Assembly: GCF_905203285.1 (NCBI RefSeq)
Contig: NZ_CAJKVK010000056.1
Span: 1 to 14,035 of the forward strand
Length of the DNA stretch: 14,035 nt
Source of the DNA: an uncultured Succinatimonas sp.
GTDB taxonomy: Bacteria > Pseudomonadota > Gammaproteobacteria > Enterobacterales > Succinivibrionaceae
Direction: 5' to 3'
The first letter of the stretch is position 1. Each line of letters begins with the position of its first letter. Of the stretch, positions 13,950 through 14,035 are shown one piece after another. The position numbers and the translations under genes were made by a program. The notes below the pieces were generated by a model that was not told where the DNA came from, did not search any database, and was given only the letters and a program-made list of their open reading frames with translations.

Positions 13950-13981
13950 AAAAAGGAGTTCAATTTTTGAGCTCCTTTTTT
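13950..13981 (+). terminator. Intrinsic terminator after serA
   Basis: A long stem: A5 (13950-13954), GGAG, T, TCAA pairs with TTGA, G, CTCC and T5 (13967-13980) through one T-G wobble, loop TTT, with the T run extending to 13981. It ends the aroG-serA block. Confidence 0.9.
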
Positions 13982-14007
13982 ACCTAAAAGTTGCGAGTTT
14001 TTACTGA

Positions 14008-14035
14008 TCTAGTGTCTATTATATTAGACACTAGA
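14008..14035 (+). repeat. 11-bp perfect inverted repeat at the window edge
   Basis: TCTAGTGTCTA (14008-14018) and its reverse complement TAGACACTAGA (14025-14035) flank TTATAT. The repeat may continue beyond the window. There is no T tract, so it is not a standard terminator; an operator or the end of a mobile or repetitive element are alternatives. Confidence 0.6.

Overview
The window reads as a chromosomal segment of an AT-rich, probably anaerobic gammaproteobacterium. SerA, AroG, ThiH, PepT and IdnD all resemble their Escherichia coli counterparts closely in motifs and length. The low G+C look, the oxygen-sensitive ThiH route and the gene mix would suit a gut or rumen lineage such as Succinivibrionaceae; that placement is inference, not read from a marker gene. 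All convincing genes lie on the + strand.

Layout. (1) 1-1296: the 3' end of thiG, then thiH, closed by a strong intrinsic terminator; both serve thiamine thiazole synthesis. (2) 1297-2564: a single gene for an IdnD-type zinc alcohol dehydrogenase (L-idonate 5-dehydrogenase), with a CRP-like site upstream and its own terminator. (3) 2565-4091: four evenly spaced 10-bp direct repeats in front of an AAA-type ATPase of the DUF4143 family. (4) about 4071-5552: a tnpB-only IS200/IS605-family element inserted at the last codons of the ATPase gene, with end hairpins, identical AGAAG guide-like tracts at both ends and a probable omega-RNA region. (5) 5622-11258: a packed run of six genes with overlaps or very small gaps: pepT, a DUF1848 protein, rfbD, a NodT-type outer-membrane lipoprotein, a zinc-ribbon/TM2 membrane protein, and an exonuclease III, closed by a terminator. 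(6) 11259-13981: an amino-acid biosynthesis block. A candidate promoter and a previously unlabelled 37-codon leader ORF ending in Trp-Arg-Tyr-Tyr-Tyr-Phe-Asn precede aroG (DAHP synthase); a hairpin separates aroG from serA (phosphoglycerate dehydrogenase with ACT domain), followed by a terminator. (7) 13982-14035: an 11-bp perfect inverted repeat at the window edge.

Functionally, thiGH make the thiazole half of thiamine, aroG feeds PEP and erythrose 4-phosphate into aromatic amino acids, and serA diverts 3-phosphoglycerate to serine. The six-gene run mixes peptide turnover, surface sugar synthesis, export and DNA repair, so it looks like a transcription unit rather than a pathway. The two observations most worth following are the aromatic leader peptide before aroG, which lacks the usual intrinsic terminator between leader and gene, and the helically phased repeat array before the ATPase.
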